Source of the DNA: Pseudomonas marvdashtae
Lineage (GTDB): Bacteria; Pseudomonadota; Gammaproteobacteria; Pseudomonadales; Pseudomonadaceae
Length of the DNA: 64,000 nucleotides
Assembly (NCBI RefSeq): GCF_014268655.2
Contig: NZ_JABWQX020000001.1
Location: 1,208,001-1,272,000, forward strand
Direction of reading: 5' to 3'
The translations under genes and the position numbers were made by a program. This document shows positions 10,275 through 19,927 of the stretch, piece by piece (positions within the stretch are counted from its first letter, which is position 1; each line of letters begins with the position of its first letter). The notes under the pieces were generated by a model. That model saw only the letters and a program-made list of their open reading frames with translations. It was not told the DNA's origin and made no database searches.

Positions 10275-10736
10275 ATGGCTTTAATCGCTCGAGCCCGAAA
10301 AAAGCGCAAGCCGGTCGCCGAGATGAACGTAGTGCCCTACATCGACGTGATGTTGGTGCTGCTGGTCATCTTCATGGTGACCGCGCCGATGCTCAATCAG
10401 GGCGTGAAGGTTGATCTGCCCAAGGTTTCCAGCGAAGCCTTGCCGCAGGACAACAACACCCAGGTACTGACCATTTCGATCAAGGCTGACAAGACCTATT
10501 ACTGGAACCTTGGCAGCGAAGTCGATACCGAGAAGCAGCAGGACCGCGCCATGACCTTGCCGCAGATGACCGATGCGGTGACAAAGATCATCAACGCCGG
10601 TAACAGTAACGGCAAACGCACCCAGGTCTTCATTCGCGGCGACAAGACCGTCGACTACGGTGCCGTCATGGGTGCCATGGGCGGTTTGCAGAAAGCCGGG
10701 GTCGGTAATGTTGGCTTGATCACCGAGGCCCCCTGA
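10275..10736 (+). CDS. tolR: Tol-Pal system protein TolR
   Basis: Protein of 153 residues, ExbD/TolR family, anchored by one N-terminal membrane helix (PYIDVMLVLLVIFMVTAPML, residues about 22-42) with the conserved proton-carrying Asp in it, followed by a periplasmic domain. Partner of TolQ. Its stop TGA overlaps the ATG of tolA by one base, showing tight translational coupling. Confidence 0.96.
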   Translation: MALIARARKKRKPVAEMNVVPYIDVMLVLLVIFMVTAPMLNQGVKVDLPKVSSEALPQDNNTQVLTISIKADKTYYWNLGSEVDTEKQQDRAMTLPQMTDAVTKIINAGNSNGKRTQVFIRGDKTVDYGAVMGAMGGLQKAGVGNVGLITEAP

Positions 10737-11797
10737 TGCAACAACAGCGAGAGCCGTCCGCCTCGGAAAGCTACTTCTGGCCCAGTGTCCTGGCCATCGG
10801 CCTGCACGTGCTGGTGTTCGGTATGCTGTTCGTCAGTTTTGCCATGACCCCGGAGCTGCCGCCGGCCAAGCCGATCGTGCAGGCGACCCTGTACCAGCTC
10901 AAGTCGAAAAGCCAGGCGACTACGCAGACCAACCAGAAGCTGGCTGGCGAGGCGAAGAAATCCGCCGCGCGCCAGACTGAAGTCGAGCAGATGGAGCAGA
11001 AAAAGGTCGAGCAGGAAGCGGTGAGAGCAGCGGAACAAAAGAAAGAGGAAGCTGCTCAAAAGGCCGAAGAAGCCAAGAAGGCCGATGAGGCGAAGAAGGC
11101 AGACGAAGCCAAGAAAGCCGACGAAGCGAAGAAAACCGCCGAGGCCAAGAAGGCAGAAGAGAAACAATTGGCTGATATAGCCAAGAAGAAATCCGAAGAA
11201 GAAGCCAAGAAAGCCGCTGAAGAAGAGGCCAAGAAAGCGGCCGCTGAAGAAGCGAAGAAAAAGATTGTCGAGGACGCGAAGAAAAAAGCGGCCGAAGACG
11301 CCAAGAAGAAAGCTGAAGCTGACGAGGCGAAAAAGAAAGTCGCCGAAGACGCGAAGAAGAAAGCCGCCGCCGACGCCGCCAAGAAAAAGGCCCAGGACGC
11401 AGCGCGTAAATCCGCCGAAGAGAAAAAGGCCCAGGCCTTGGCAGATTTGCTTTCCGACACGCCGGAGCGCCAGCAGGCATTGGCCGATGAGCAGGGCGAT
11501 GAAGTCGCCGGCAGCTTCGACGATCTGATTCGCGCACGAGCGGCGGAAGGCTGGGCTCGTCCACCTTCGGCGCGCAAAGGCATGACGGTAGTATTGCAAA
11601 TCGGCATGTTGCCCGACGGTACGGTTACCTCGGTCAGCGTGGCCAAGTCCAGTGGCGATGGTCCGTTCGACGCTTCGGCGGTCGCGGCGGTCAAGAACAT
11701 TGGGCGATTGACGGAAATGCAAGGAATGAAGCCGAGCGATTTTGCTCCCTATCGTTCGTTCAAGATGACATTCACACCTGAGGATCTAGCCTTGTGA
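10736..11797 (+). CDS. tolA: Tol-Pal envelope spanning protein TolA
   Basis: Protein of 353 residues linking the inner-membrane TolQR motor to TolB-Pal. One membrane helix near residues 17-37, then a very long Ala/Lys/Glu-rich helical arm (about 60-235) made of repeats such as KKADEA and AEDAKKKA, and a C-terminal globular domain (about 240-353, with the SYREF-like [12 protein letters not shown] and [32 protein letters not shown] core). The repetitive arm gives purine-rich DNA at about 10950-11450 that is prone to length change. Overlaps tolB by 4 bases. Confidence 0.95.
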   Translation: MQQQREPSASESYFWPSVLAIGLHVLVFGMLFVSFAMTPELPPAKPIVQATLYQLKSKSQATTQTNQKLAGEAKKSAARQTEVEQMEQKKVEQEAVRAAEQKKEEAAQKAEEAKKADEAKKADEAKKADEAKKTAEAKKAEEKQLADIAKKKSEEEAKKAAEEEAKKAAAEEAKKKIVEDAKKKAAEDAKKKAEADEAKKKVAEDAKKKAAADAAKKKAQDAARKSAEEKKAQALADLLSDTPERQQALADEQGDEVAGSFDDLIRARAAEGWARPPSARKGMTVVLQIGMLPDGTVTSVSVAKSSGDGPFDASAVAAVKNIGRLTEMQGMKPSDFAPYRSFKMTFTPEDLAL

Positions 11798-13095
11798 GAA
11801 ACCTTCTTCGATCAATGCTTGTCGTTATCTGCTGCCTGGCAGGGATAGCGGTAGCAGAGGAAAAGAACATCCTGGTCACCAGCGGCAGCGACCGGGCGAC
11901 CCCTATCGCCGTCGTTCCGTTCGGTTGGCAGGGCGGCAGCGTCCTGCCGGACGACATGGCTGAAATCATCGGCAACGACCTGCGCAACTCGGGTTACTAC
12001 GCGCCGATTCCGAAGCAGAACATGATCGGCTTGCCGACCCAGGCCAGCGAAGTCATCTACCGTGACTGGAAGGCCCTGGGCGCCCAGTACATCATGGTCG
12101 GCAGCATCGTTCCGGCCGGCGGTCGCCTGCAGGTGCAATACGCCCTGTTCAACGTCGCCACCGAGCAGCAAGTGCTGACCGGCAGCGTGTCGGGCAGCGT
12201 CGACCAGCTGCGCGACATGGCGCACTACATCTCCGACCAGTCGTTCGAGAAACTCACCGGCATCAAGGGCGCGTTCTCTACTCGCATGCTCTACGTGACA
12301 GCCGAACGCTTCTCCGAGAAAAATACCCGCTACACCCTGCAGCGTTCCGACTATGACGGTGCCCGCGCAGTGACCCTGCTGCAGTCGCGCGAGCCGATCC
12401 TGTCGCCGCGTTTCGCCCCCGATGGCAAGCGTATCGCCTATGTATCGTTCGAACAGAAGCGTCCACGCATCTTCATGCAGCACATCGACACCGGTCGTCG
12501 CGAGCAGATTACCAACTTCGAAGGCCTGAACGGCGCGCCAGCCTGGTCGCCGGACGGTACCCGCCTGGCGTTCGTGCTGTCCAAGGACGGTAACCCGGAC
12601 ATCTATGTGATGAACCTGGCGTCGCGTTCGATTTCCCGCGTCACCAATGGCCCGGGCATCAACACCGAACCGTTCTGGGGCAAGGATGGCTCGACCATCT
12701 ACTTCACCTCCGACCGTGGCGGCAAACCGCAGATCTACAAGACCAGCGCCGGTGGCGGCGGTGCCGAGCGCGTGACGTTCGTGGGTAACTACAACGCCAA
12801 CCCTAAACTGTCGGCGGACGAAAAGACCCTGGTGATGATCCATCGCCAGGATGGATTCACCAATTTCAAGGTGGCGGCCCAGGATTTGCAGCGCGGTAGC
12901 GTAAAAATCCTCACTGATAGCACTCTGGACGAGTCACCTACTGTTGCGCCCAACGGCACCATGGTAATCTACGCCACCCGCCAGCAGGGCCGGGGAGTCT
13001 TGATGCTCGTGTCCATTAATGGACGCGTGAGGCTCCCGCTTCCTACCGCTCAAGGCGAAGTCAGAGAACCGTCCTGGTCCCCTTACCTGAACTGA
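11794..13095 (+). CDS. tolB: Tol-Pal system beta-propeller protein TolB
   Basis: Periplasmic protein of 433 residues with signal peptide [21 protein letters not shown]. An N-terminal alpha/beta domain (about 22-170) is followed by a six-bladed propeller; repeated blade motifs such as [24 protein letters not shown] and [22 protein letters not shown] are visible. It binds Pal and is released by TolA. Starts with GTG at 11794, four bases inside tolA. Confidence 0.96.
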   Translation: MRNLLRSMLVVICCLAGIAVAEEKNILVTSGSDRATPIAVVPFGWQGGSVLPDDMAEIIGNDLRNSGYYAPIPKQNMIGLPTQASEVIYRDWKALGAQYIMVGSIVPAGGRLQVQYALFNVATEQQVLTGSVSGSVDQLRDMAHYISDQSFEKLTGIKGAFSTRMLYVTAERFSEKNTRYTLQRSDYDGARAVTLLQSREPILSPRFAPDGKRIAYVSFEQKRPRIFMQHIDTGRREQITNFEGLNGAPAWSPDGTRLAFVLSKDGNPDIYVMNLASRSISRVTNGPGINTEPFWGKDGSTIYFTSDRGGKPQIYKTSAGGGGAERVTFVGNYNANPKLSADEKTLVMIHRQDGFTNFKVAAQDLQRGSVKILTDSTLDESPTVAPNGTMVIYATRQQGRGVLMLVSINGRVRLPLPTAQGEVREPSWSPYLN

Positions 13096-13147
13096 CGCGG
13101 CGCAATACGTTTTACTTAACACACTGGGGTTCATTAGGAGTTTCACG

Positions 13148-13645
13148 ATGGAAATGCTGAAGTTTGGTAAATTTGCTGCGCTGGCTCTGGCCATGGCTGT
13201 AGCTGTAGGTTGCTCGTCCAAAGGCGGCGACAACGCCGGTGAAGGCGCTGTTGATCCAAACGCTGGTTACGGCGCTAACACTGGTGCAGTTGACGGCTCC
13301 CTGAGCGAAGAAGCTGCTCTGCGCGCAATCACCACCTTCTACTTCGAATACGACAGCTCGGACCTGAAGCCAGAAGCCATGCGCGCTCTGGACGTTCACG
13401 CCAAAGACCTGAAAGCAAACGGCGCTCGCGTTGTTCTGGAAGGCAACACCGACGAACGTGGTACTCGTGAGTACAACATGGCACTGGGCGAGCGTCGTGC
13501 GAAAGCCGTTCAACGCTACCTGGTACTGCAAGGTGTTTCCCCAGCTCAGCTGGAACTGGTTTCCTACGGCGAAGAGCGTCCAGTTGCTACCGGCAACGAC
13601 GAGCAGTCCTGGGCTCAAAACCGTCGCGTCGAACTGCGTAAGTAA
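13148..13645 (+). CDS. pal: Peptidoglycan-associated lipoprotein Pal (OprL)
   Basis: Outer-membrane lipoprotein of 165 residues. The signal peptide ends in VAVGC with the lipid-carrying Cys22. The OmpA C-terminal domain (about 60-165) binds peptidoglycan; [21 protein letters not shown] is its signature. In pseudomonads it is called OprL. AGGAG lies 9 bases before the ATG. Codon use is strongly biased, as expected for one of the most abundant envelope proteins. cpoB follows after 6 bases. Confidence 0.97.
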   Translation: MEMLKFGKFAALALAMAVAVGCSSKGGDNAGEGAVDPNAGYGANTGAVDGSLSEEAALRAITTFYFEYDSSDLKPEAMRALDVHAKDLKANGARVVLEGNTDERGTREYNMALGERRAKAVQRYLVLQGVSPAQLELVSYGEERPVATGNDEQSWAQNRRVELRK

Positions 13646-13651
13646 TTCGTC

Positions 13652-14476
13652 ATGCGAACGTGCCGTCGTGCTGTAACTGTTCTGGCTCTCAGCCTCGCGC
13701 CGCTTGCGGCGTGGGCTGCGGTTCCTGTGGTCGATAACCAGACCGGCTATGATAATAGCGGGAGCAGTTATCCGCCTGCAGGTTACGGTACGAACGGCGC
13801 CTATGCCGGGGGAGGGGTTTCGGCCCCTGTCTCGGCACAGGGCCAGCTGTTCAACCAACTGCAGCAAATGCAGGATCAGATCTCGCGCCAACAGGGTGTG
13901 ATCGAAGAACTGCAAAATGATATTTCGCGCATGAAGCAAGAAAGCCTGGAGCGATACCAGGATCTTGATCGGCGCATAGGAACCGGCGTTGCACCTGCCG
14001 CGACTCCTGAGAATTCTCCAGCCGGTGGCGACTTGAACGCTCCCGGTGCAGCCGCAGGCGCCGGGGCAGCAGCACCTGCAGCCGGTGGTGAGCCGGCTGA
14101 TCCGGCGAAGGAAAAGCTCTATTACGATGCCGCCTTCGACCTGATCAAGGCCAAGGATTTCGATAAGGCCAGCCAGGCCTTCTCCGCTTTCCTGCGCAAA
14201 TACCCCAACAGCCAGTACTCGGGTAATGCCCAATACTGGTTGGGTGAAGTGAACCTGGCCAAAGGTGACCTGCAAGGTGCCGGCCAGGCGTTCGCCAAGG
14301 TCTCGCAGCTGTATCCCAAGCACGCCAAGGTGCCGGATTCGCTGTACAAGCTGGCTGACGTGGAACGCCGCCTTGGTCATACCGACAAGGTCAAGGGCAT
14401 TTTGCAGCAGGTGGTGGCCCAATACCCGGGTACCTCCGCCGCCCAGCTGGCCCAGCGCGATCTGCAGCGCATGTAA
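13652..14476 (+). CDS. cpoB: Cell division coordinator CpoB (YbgF)
   Basis: Periplasmic protein of 274 residues, last gene of the tol-pal operon. Signal peptide MRTCRRAVTVLALSLAPLAAWA, an N-terminal trimerising coiled coil (about 58-95, LFNQLQQMQDQISRQQGVIEELQNDISRMKQE), a Pro/Ala/Gly linker, and TPR repeats (about 150-274, YYDAAFDLIKAKDFDKASQAFSAFLRKYPNS). In E. coli it binds TolA and coordinates outer-membrane constriction with PBP1B. Spaced 6 bases from pal. Confidence 0.94.
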   Translation: MRTCRRAVTVLALSLAPLAAWAAVPVVDNQTGYDNSGSSYPPAGYGTNGAYAGGGVSAPVSAQGQLFNQLQQMQDQISRQQGVIEELQNDISRMKQESLERYQDLDRRIGTGVAPAATPENSPAGGDLNAPGAAAGAGAAAPAAGGEPADPAKEKLYYDAAFDLIKAKDFDKASQAFSAFLRKYPNSQYSGNAQYWLGEVNLAKGDLQGAGQAFAKVSQLYPKHAKVPDSLYKLADVERRLGHTDKVKGILQQVVAQYPGTSAAQLAQRDLQRM

Positions 14477-14500
14477 GGCTGTTTGACCCGCTTGGAAGAA

Positions 14501-14524
14501 ACCCGCGCTTGTCGCGGGTTTTTT
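14501..14524 (+). terminator. Intrinsic terminator of the tol-pal operon
   Basis: Hairpin ACCCGCG-CTTGT-CGCGGGT followed by T5, 24 bases after the cpoB stop. It closes the ybgC-cpoB operon before queE. Confidence 0.85.
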
Positions 14525-14642
14525 CGTTAGAATTCACGCCCTTTTTCTGAAACACGCTTCTTGGGATCTACGCGTTGGCGGGGTTGCTTGAAGTGCCTGA
14601 CGGAGGCGGACAGCCTGTTTAGCTGTTACGCCCGTGGCGACT

Positions 14643-15290
14643 ATGCAAGACACATTGAGAATTACCGAAGTTTTTTACTCGTTGCAGGGTGAAACGCGGA
14701 CGGCCGGGCTGCCTACTGTATTTGTGCGCCTCACCGGTTGCCCGTTGCGTTGCCAATACTGCGACAGTGCCTATGCCTTCAGCGGCGGCACCTTGCGAAC
14801 CCTCGACGATCTCCTCGAACAAGTGGCCGGCTTTCGCCCCCGCTATGTTTGCGTCACCGGCGGTGAGCCCTTGGCGCAACCCAACGTCATCCCCTTGCTC
14901 AAGCAGTTGTGCGATGCCGGCTATGAGGTCTCGCTGGAAACCAGCGGCGCCCTGGACATTTCGCCGGTCGACCCACGGGTCAGTCGCGTCCTGGACCTGA
15001 AAACCCCAGGTTCCAAGGAAGCGCATCGCAACCGTTACGAGAACGTCGAGCTGTTGACCCCCAACGATCAGGTCAAGTTTGTCATCTGCTCAAGGGAAGA
15101 CTACGACTGGGCCGTGTCCAAACTGATCCAGTATGGTCTCGACCGGCGGGCCGGCGAGGTGTTGTTTTCACCGAGTCATCACGACCTCAATGCCCGGGAA
15201 CTGGCCGATTGGGTCGTGGCGGACAATTTGCCGGTGCGCCTGCAATTGCAGCTGCATAAATATCTTTGGAACGACGAGCCGGGGCGCTGA
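14643..15290 (+). CDS. queE: 7-carboxy-7-deazaguanine synthase QueE
   Basis: Radical SAM enzyme of 215 residues converting 6-carboxy-tetrahydropterin to 7-carboxy-7-deazaguanine in queuosine precursor synthesis. The [4Fe-4S] site is CPLRCQYC (Cys33, Cys37, Cys40) after [24 protein letters not shown], which is the typical substrate-binding N-terminus. ATG at 14643 (MQDTLRITE) is chosen as it matches the usual family start; a GTG at 14634 is possible. queC starts one base after its stop. Confidence 0.93.
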   Translation: MQDTLRITEVFYSLQGETRTAGLPTVFVRLTGCPLRCQYCDSAYAFSGGTLRTLDDLLEQVAGFRPRYVCVTGGEPLAQPNVIPLLKQLCDAGYEVSLETSGALDISPVDPRVSRVLDLKTPGSKEAHRNRYENVELLTPNDQVKFVICSREDYDWAVSKLIQYGLDRRAGEVLFSPSHHDLNARELADWVVADNLPVRLQLQLHKYLWNDEPGR

Positions 15291-15291
15291 C

Positions 15292-15984
15292 ATGATTGAG
15301 CAAGACACGATTTCTGAAAAGCGCGCGGTCATCCTGCTGTCCGGTGGCCTGGACTCGGCAACCGTCGTGGCCATGGCCCGAGCAGACGGCTATAGCTGCT
15401 ACACCATGAGTTTCGATTACGGCCAGCGTCACCGCGCCGAGCTTCATGCCGCCGAGCGGGTAGCCCGTGACCTCGGCGTAGTCGAGCACAAGGTGATCGG
15501 CCTGAACCTCAACGGCATCGGTGGTTCGGCCCTGACCGACAGCTCCATTGACGTGCCCGAGGCGCCGAGCGAAGGCATTCCGGTGACCTATGTGCCGGCG
15601 CGCAACACCGTGTTCCTATCGCTGGCGCTGGGCTGGGCCGAAGTGCTGCAGGCCCGCGACATCTTTATTGGCGTCAACGCCGTGGATTATTCCGGTTACC
15701 CGGACTGCCGCCCGGAATTCGTCGAGTCGTTCGAGCGCATGGCCAACCTGGCGACCAAGGCCGGCGTAGAAGGACAGGGCTTTCGCATCCAGGCGCCGCT
15801 GCAAAACCTCAGCAAGGCCGACATCATCAAGGCGGGAGTGAAGCTGGGCGTGGACTATGGCCTGACCGTTTCGTGCTACCAAGCCGATGATCAGGGCCGC
15901 GCTTGTGGCAAGTGCGACAGCTGCCGACTGCGTGCCGAAGGCTTCGCAGCGGCGGGCGTAAGCGATCCAACCCCTTATTTTTGA
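15292..15984 (+). CDS. queC: 7-cyano-7-deazaguanine synthase QueC
   Basis: ATP-dependent enzyme of 230 residues making preQ0 from 7-carboxy-7-deazaguanine and ammonia. The PP-loop ATP site SGGLDSAT is near residue 17, and the C-terminal zinc site is formed by Cys residues in [20 protein letters not shown]. Coupled to queE (stop and start almost touch). Some ten N-terminal residues before the PP-loop strand are not conserved, so a slightly later start cannot be excluded. Confidence 0.95.
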   Translation: MIEQDTISEKRAVILLSGGLDSATVVAMARADGYSCYTMSFDYGQRHRAELHAAERVARDLGVVEHKVIGLNLNGIGGSALTDSSIDVPEAPSEGIPVTYVPARNTVFLSLALGWAEVLQARDIFIGVNAVDYSGYPDCRPEFVESFERMANLATKAGVEGQGFRIQAPLQNLSKADIIKAGVKLGVDYGLTVSCYQADDQGRACGKCDSCRLRAEGFAAAGVSDPTPYF

Positions 15985-16002
15985 TTTATTTCAAATTAAG
16001 TG

Positions 16003-16030
16003 TTGAATAGTCCTTAGAAATCAGTATTAT
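16003..16030 (+). promoter_or_regulatory. Sigma-70 promoter of tRNA-Lys
   Basis: TTGAAT at 16003-16008 and TATTAT at 16025-16030 with a 16-base spacer, in AT-rich DNA 17 bases before the tRNA. The GCGCCACC after the -10 box resembles the GC-rich discriminator of stable RNA promoters. Confidence 0.65.
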
Positions 16031-16047
16031 ACGCGCCACCACACAGA

Positions 16048-16123
16048 GGGTCGTTAGCTCAGTTGGTAGAGCAGTTGGCTTTTAACCAATTGGTCGTAGG
16101 TTCGAATCCCACACGACCCACCA
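16048..16123 (+). tRNA. tRNA-Lys (anticodon TTT)
   Basis: Complete 76-base tRNA with encoded CCA. Acceptor stem GGGTCGT pairs with ACGACCC, D arm GCTC-AGTTGGTAGA-GC, anticodon stem GTTGG/CCAAT around loop CTTTTAA (anticodon TTT at 16081-16083), T arm GTAGG-TTCGAAT-CCCAC. It lies downstream of queC as in other pseudomonads; lysine tRNA is not a queuosine substrate, so the neighbourhood is not functional in that sense. Confidence 0.98.
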
Positions 16124-16216
16124 TTTTCTGTAGTTTTAAAAGTCTGGAAGGCCCACGCAAGTGAGGATTTCCGGATTTTTTTTTGCCTGCAGAAAAGTTC
16201 GCTGGCCTGATCGGAG

Positions 16217-17152
16217 TCAGCGCAATCCTTCCTCCGAACACACTTGCATGATCTGCTGGCGCAACCAGATATTGGCGCTGTCCTGGCTGGCTTTCTCGTT
16301 CCACACCATGTCCAGCGTAAAGTTCGGCAGGCCCGCCGGTGGCTGGCGCTCGGCGAATTTCTCTTTGTCGCAAAGCAATGCCTGGATGCGCTTGGGCAGC
16401 GTCAGGATAAAGTCGGTTCCGGCGACCAGGTTCAACGCTGCCACGTAGCTGTTGGCTCGGGCAACGATCTGCCGCCTATGACCCTGTCGATCGAGCCAGC
16501 CATCGATCATGTTGGTGTCAGACGTCCAAGGTGTCGGAAAGATATGCTTGCATGCGACGAAGTCCTCCAGGCTTAACGCTTCGTTGGGTCCCGAGAAATG
16601 TTTATCGACCACGCACATCAGCTCATCTTCGAGCAGGGTCTGTGAGTGCAAGCCTTGGCTGTCGCCATGGAAATTCGGGCCGAAACACACGACAAGATCG
16701 AAGCGATCTTCCTCCAATGCGCCCACCGGGATATCCCGCTGGAATTTGGTGATGTTGATGACCACCGGAAAACTGCCGCCGATGAAGCGTTTAACGAGTT
16801 TCGGCAGGATCAGCAGTTCGAAATACTCCGGCGCGCAAACGGTGAAGGTTACTGCTGCCTGACTCGGATCGAACGCCTGCTTGCCCGCGTGGCATTGGTT
16901 GATCGTCTTGAGGATCTCAAGTATCTGGCCGTACATGGCGGCGGCTTTGTGGGTGGGGCACATGCCACTGCGAGTGTTGATGAACAGCTCGTCTTCGAAG
17001 CTGATGCGCAGTTTCTTCAGGCAGTAGCTCACGGTCGACTGGCTGACACACAGTGCTTCGGAGACCTTGGTGACGTTGCCCTGTTCGTACACCGCGACAA
17101 ACACCATCAAGTCTTGCATGTCCAGCTTTCTGAGCTGGTTGCTAATGAGCAT
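16217..17152 (-). CDS. LysR family transcriptional regulator
   Basis: DNA-binding regulator of 311 residues. Winged helix-turn-helix at about 11-70 (DLMVFVAVYEQGNVTKVSEALCVSQSTVSYCLKKLR), then a periplasmic-binding-like effector domain. The DNA-binding part resembles the NodD/LinR-type subgroup more than CynR. It lies 81 bases downstream of an MFS transporter on the same strand and may control it. The effector is unknown. No divergent target gene is next to it, because the tRNA-Lys lies on the other side. Confidence 0.9.
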   Translation of the reverse strand: MLISNQLRKLDMQDLMVFVAVYEQGNVTKVSEALCVSQSTVSYCLKKLRISFEDELFINTRSGMCPTHKAAAMYGQILEILKTINQCHAGKQAFDPSQAAVTFTVCAPEYFELLILPKLVKRFIGGSFPVVINITKFQRDIPVGALEEDRFDLVVCFGPNFHGDSQGLHSQTLLEDELMCVVDKHFSGPNEALSLEDFVACKHIFPTPWTSDTNMIDGWLDRQGHRRQIVARANSYVAALNLVAGTDFILTLPKRIQALLCDKEKFAERQPPAGLPNFTLDMVWNEKASQDSANIWLRQQIMQVCSEEGLR

Positions 17153-17233
17153 CGGTTGTTCTCGGCGCCATCCGTACGTACCGTCCCTGTCCCTGAAGAA
17201 AGGGACCTTTATACTTGCCGTTACGGTCGATGC

Positions 17234-18421
17234 CTAGCCAATCCGCCGCGCGTATTGCTTGGGATTGAAGCGCAACACCATCAGCAGCATCAGCGTTGTT
17301 ACCGCTGTGAGCGACCACCAGGCCCATTCGAAGCTGCCCGACTGATCGCGAATCATCCCGGCAATCAATGGCGAGAGCCCGGCGATCAGGTAGCCGATAC
17401 CCTGCACGAACGCCGTCAGCGCACCGGCACGGCGTGGACTTTCCAGATGGTCGAGGGACACGATCAGACTCATCGGGAACAGGCCGCCGATACCCAACCC
17501 CAGCAGGCATGGCCACAGCAGGCTCAAGCGTTCCGGACTGAGGATCATGCCGCAGAAGCCAGCCATGATCAGGGCCAGCAGCGCGGCCAATACCAAGCGT
17601 TTATCCTGACTGCGGTTGGCTATTGCCGGCGTGACGAGGCCGGACAACACTTCCATCGCGGTGAGAAACCCCAGCAGCAGGCCGGCTTGCTGTTCGCTCC
17701 AGCCTTTTTCCAGGTAATACGGCGCCAACCAGGCCAGGACACAGGTGTAGGACGCGGTACCCATGCCGAAAAAGAGTGCCAGCAACCAGGCCCGCCCGCT
17801 GGTGAAGAACGATGCCTGTGGGCGCGCCGGTGTTTCAGGCAAGGGCGTTACGGCGCGGCGTTGTGCGTACCAGCAGCCGAGTGCGGCCACGGCCAGCAGC
17901 GCCCAGATCGCCAGGCCGGTGCGCCAACTGCCGGTCTGCGCCAGGACGAGGGGAGAGAACGACGCGGCAATGGCCGCTCCGCCCATGATCGACGTGACAT
18001 ACAGCCCCATGAACAGCGAGACGTTGCCGGCGAAGCGCGACTTGATCAGTGCCGGCATCACCGCCTGGATCAGGGCGATCCCGATTCCGGCCACGACCGC
18101 ACTGGCGATCAATCCAGCGGCGCTGTCCAGATACAAGCGCGACGCCGTGGCGATAGCGATGATCAACAGCGACAGGACGACGGTGCGGTGTTCACCGATG
18201 CGCAGGGCAACGCGCATGCCCAGGAACATCGCCAGGCCCATCGCCATGACCGGCAACATGGTCAGTAGCGATGCCATGCTGAAACTCAAGGGCACCTCGC
18301 CGCGAATGGCCGATAACAACGGCCCGACCGCAGCCATCGAAGGCCGCAGATTCAGTGCCACCAGCACGATGCTGACCATCAGCCAGACGGCGTGGGTGCT
18401 TGAGGTTCGAATGTTTTCCAT
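17234..18421 (-). CDS. MFS transporter, CynX/NimT family
   Basis: Inner-membrane transporter of 395 residues with about twelve hydrophobic segments. MVSIVLVALNLRPSMAAVGPLL at the N-terminus is typical of the CynX/NimT (YeaN) branch of the major facilitator superfamily, which includes cyanate and 2-nitroimidazole transporters; the substrate here is not predictable. ATG at 18421 (MENIRTSS) is used, since the ten extra residues upstream look unrelated. The LysR gene lies downstream on the same strand. Confidence 0.88.
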   Translation of the reverse strand: MENIRTSSTHAVWLMVSIVLVALNLRPSMAAVGPLLSAIRGEVPLSFSMASLLTMLPVMAMGLAMFLGMRVALRIGEHRTVVLSLLIIAIATASRLYLDSAAGLIASAVVAGIGIALIQAVMPALIKSRFAGNVSLFMGLYVTSIMGGAAIAASFSPLVLAQTGSWRTGLAIWALLAVAALGCWYAQRRAVTPLPETPARPQASFFTSGRAWLLALFFGMGTASYTCVLAWLAPYYLEKGWSEQQAGLLLGFLTAMEVLSGLVTPAIANRSQDKRLVLAALLALIMAGFCGMILSPERLSLLWPCLLGLGIGGLFPMSLIVSLDHLESPRRAGALTAFVQGIGYLIAGLSPLIAGMIRDQSGSFEWAWWSLTAVTTLMLLMVLRFNPKQYARRIG

Positions 18422-18532
18422 AACAGGGCCTTGGCCAGAACAAAGCGCCATTAAGGCTGCGGCAACCTGCTTTGGGCAAACTGAAAACTGGCGGGGCTTA
18501 TCGAATAATTAAATGCCGCCCACCCGGCCTTT

Positions 18533-18560
18533 GTGGCGAGGGAGCAAGCTCCCTCGCCAC
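18533..18560. repeat. REP palindrome (GTGGCGAGGG family)
   Basis: Perfect palindrome GTGGCGAGGGAGC-AA-GCTCCCTCGCCAC between the MFS gene and copD. It is one of five or six copies of the same family in the window and belongs to the short intergenic REP elements typical of P. fluorescens-group genomes. It may fold in RNA and act as a terminator or mRNA-stabilising hairpin for copD. Confidence 0.85.
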
Positions 18561-18582
18561 GGACTCATGGGGGGCGAGACGG

Positions 18583-19494
18583 TCATTCCATCGCCGGGCT
18601 CAGCGTCCCAAGCCACGCCACCAATCCAAGAATCACGACGGCTACGGATAACTCCAAAGCCATGCTGCGCCGCAGCGCACTTACCGCGATGCGGTGCTCG
18701 CCGGTCTGTCGGGCCTGTTCCAGCAGCGGAGTCAGGCGAAAACGGTTCAGCGCGGCGAACACCAGCATGACCGAGAACAAGATGAGCTTGAACGTCAGCA
18801 ACTGACCATAAGTGCTGTCGAACAGCCCTGCGACACTTGGGCCGACGATGAACAGATAATTGGCCACGCCTGTCACGCTGATGACTACCACGATCACCGC
18901 CCCGACGGTTTCAAACCCAACCAATGCCCGGACCAGTATCGCCAGCTGAGGTTCGGCCTGGCGAAGCAGGAGGGCAAACGCGGCCAAGGCGCCGATCCAG
19001 CCACCTGCCGCCCAAAGGTGCAGGAAGTCGGTGATGAAGTGCCAGTTGCGGCGTGACCCTTCGTTCATGGCGCCGTGACCTGCCCAGGCCAGCGTCGCCA
19101 GCGCCACAGCCCCGCCCAGGGTGACCAGGACCAGGCTGGCCGTCGGCCAAGGTTTATTGAGCGCCACCGCAAAACCGGCCAGCAGCAACGCCGCGATGCG
19201 CAACGTGCAAGCCAAGCCGACCTCGGTTTCCAGTACCATCATTTCAATGTGCGGCCACAGTTCGGCCCACGCCGAAGCGCCGCTCATGGCCCAGGCCATG
19301 CACGCCATCGCAGCCAAGGAGAGCAACCCACCCAGCAGCGCCGTGATCACCAACAGCGGCGCGAAAGGCAACTGCGCGCCGGACACCCGTTCCTGGCCTC
19401 GCAGGCTGTAGAGGCCAAACGCGGCCAGGCCGAACAGCAACATCAGGTCCAGGTACAGGGCGAAGCGCAGCGCGATGTTGATCGAGTCGCTCAT
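18583..19494 (-). CDS. copD: Copper resistance protein CopD
   Basis: Inner-membrane protein of 303 residues with about eight hydrophobic segments, CopD/YebZ family, thought to move copper across the inner membrane together with periplasmic CopC. Conserved histidine-bearing membrane stretches such as [34 protein letters not shown] are visible near residues 140-170. Last gene of copABCD; its ATG lies four bases after the copC stop, so the two are coupled. Confidence 0.92.
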   Translation of the reverse strand: MSDSINIALRFALYLDLMLLFGLAAFGLYSLRGQERVSGAQLPFAPLLVITALLGGLLSLAAMACMAWAMSGASAWAELWPHIEMMVLETEVGLACTLRIAALLLAGFAVALNKPWPTASLVLVTLGGAVALATLAWAGHGAMNEGSRRNWHFITDFLHLWAAGGWIGALAAFALLLRQAEPQLAILVRALVGFETVGAVIVVVISVTGVANYLFIVGPSVAGLFDSTYGQLLTFKLILFSVMLVFAALNRFRLTPLLEQARQTGEHRIAVSALRRSMALELSVAVVILGLVAWLGTLSPAME

Positions 19495-19498
19495 CGAC

Positions 19499-19876
19499 TC
19501 ACTTCACCTTGAACGTGACGTTGCCGGTGATCGGGTGAGTGTCGGACGATACCGCGCGCCACTGGACTTGATAGGTGCCGGCGGTGAGTGGGGCATTCGG
19601 CGTGATAACCATGGTTTTTGGATCGTCGCTGCCGGAAACCCTGGCCGCCATGGCCATCGGCGCATGGGCCGACATGCCGGGCATCGCGGTCATTACCAGC
19701 TTGGCGCCGGAGAACTTGGTAATGAGATTTTCGGAAAAGTGCAGCTCGATCTTCGCCGGTGCCGCACCTTCGGCGCCTTCGGCTGGCGTGGAGGACAGCA
19801 GTTTCGGATGGGCCTGGGCCAAGCCACTGAACAACAGGCCGGCGGACAAGGCGACAGCGGTTTTGATGAATGACAT
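19499..19876 (-). CDS. copC: Periplasmic copper-binding protein CopC
   Basis: Protein of 125 residues with signal peptide ending LAQA, so that the mature protein begins with His ([12 protein letters not shown]), the N-terminal Cu(II) ligand of CopC. A Met-rich loop ([15 protein letters not shown], about residues 66-80) provides the Cu(I) site, and the C-terminal SSDTHPITG carries the second histidine. Carries copper to CopD or the outer membrane. Third gene of the operon. Confidence 0.95.
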   Translation of the reverse strand: MSFIKTAVALSAGLLFSGLAQAHPKLLSSTPAEGAEGAAPAKIELHFSENLITKFSGAKLVMTAMPGMSAHAPMAMAARVSGSDDPKTMVITPNAPLTAGTYQVQWRAVSSDTHPITGNVTFKVK

Positions 19877-19927
19877 GCAAGGACTCCTACAGCTCGTTTT
19901 TAGTTTTAAGTGAAGCAGGTCAGCGGA

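Noticed and set aside
14525..14642. Possible preQ1 riboswitch ahead of queE-queC
   Set aside because: No preQ1 aptamer pattern (short stem, A-rich tail overlapping the ribosome binding site) can be drawn in this 118-base leader.
16646..18268. 540-codon open frame opposite the LysR and MFS genes
   Set aside because: It spans two unrelated real genes and the gap between them; rich in Gln, Arg and His as typical of antisense translation of GC-rich genes.
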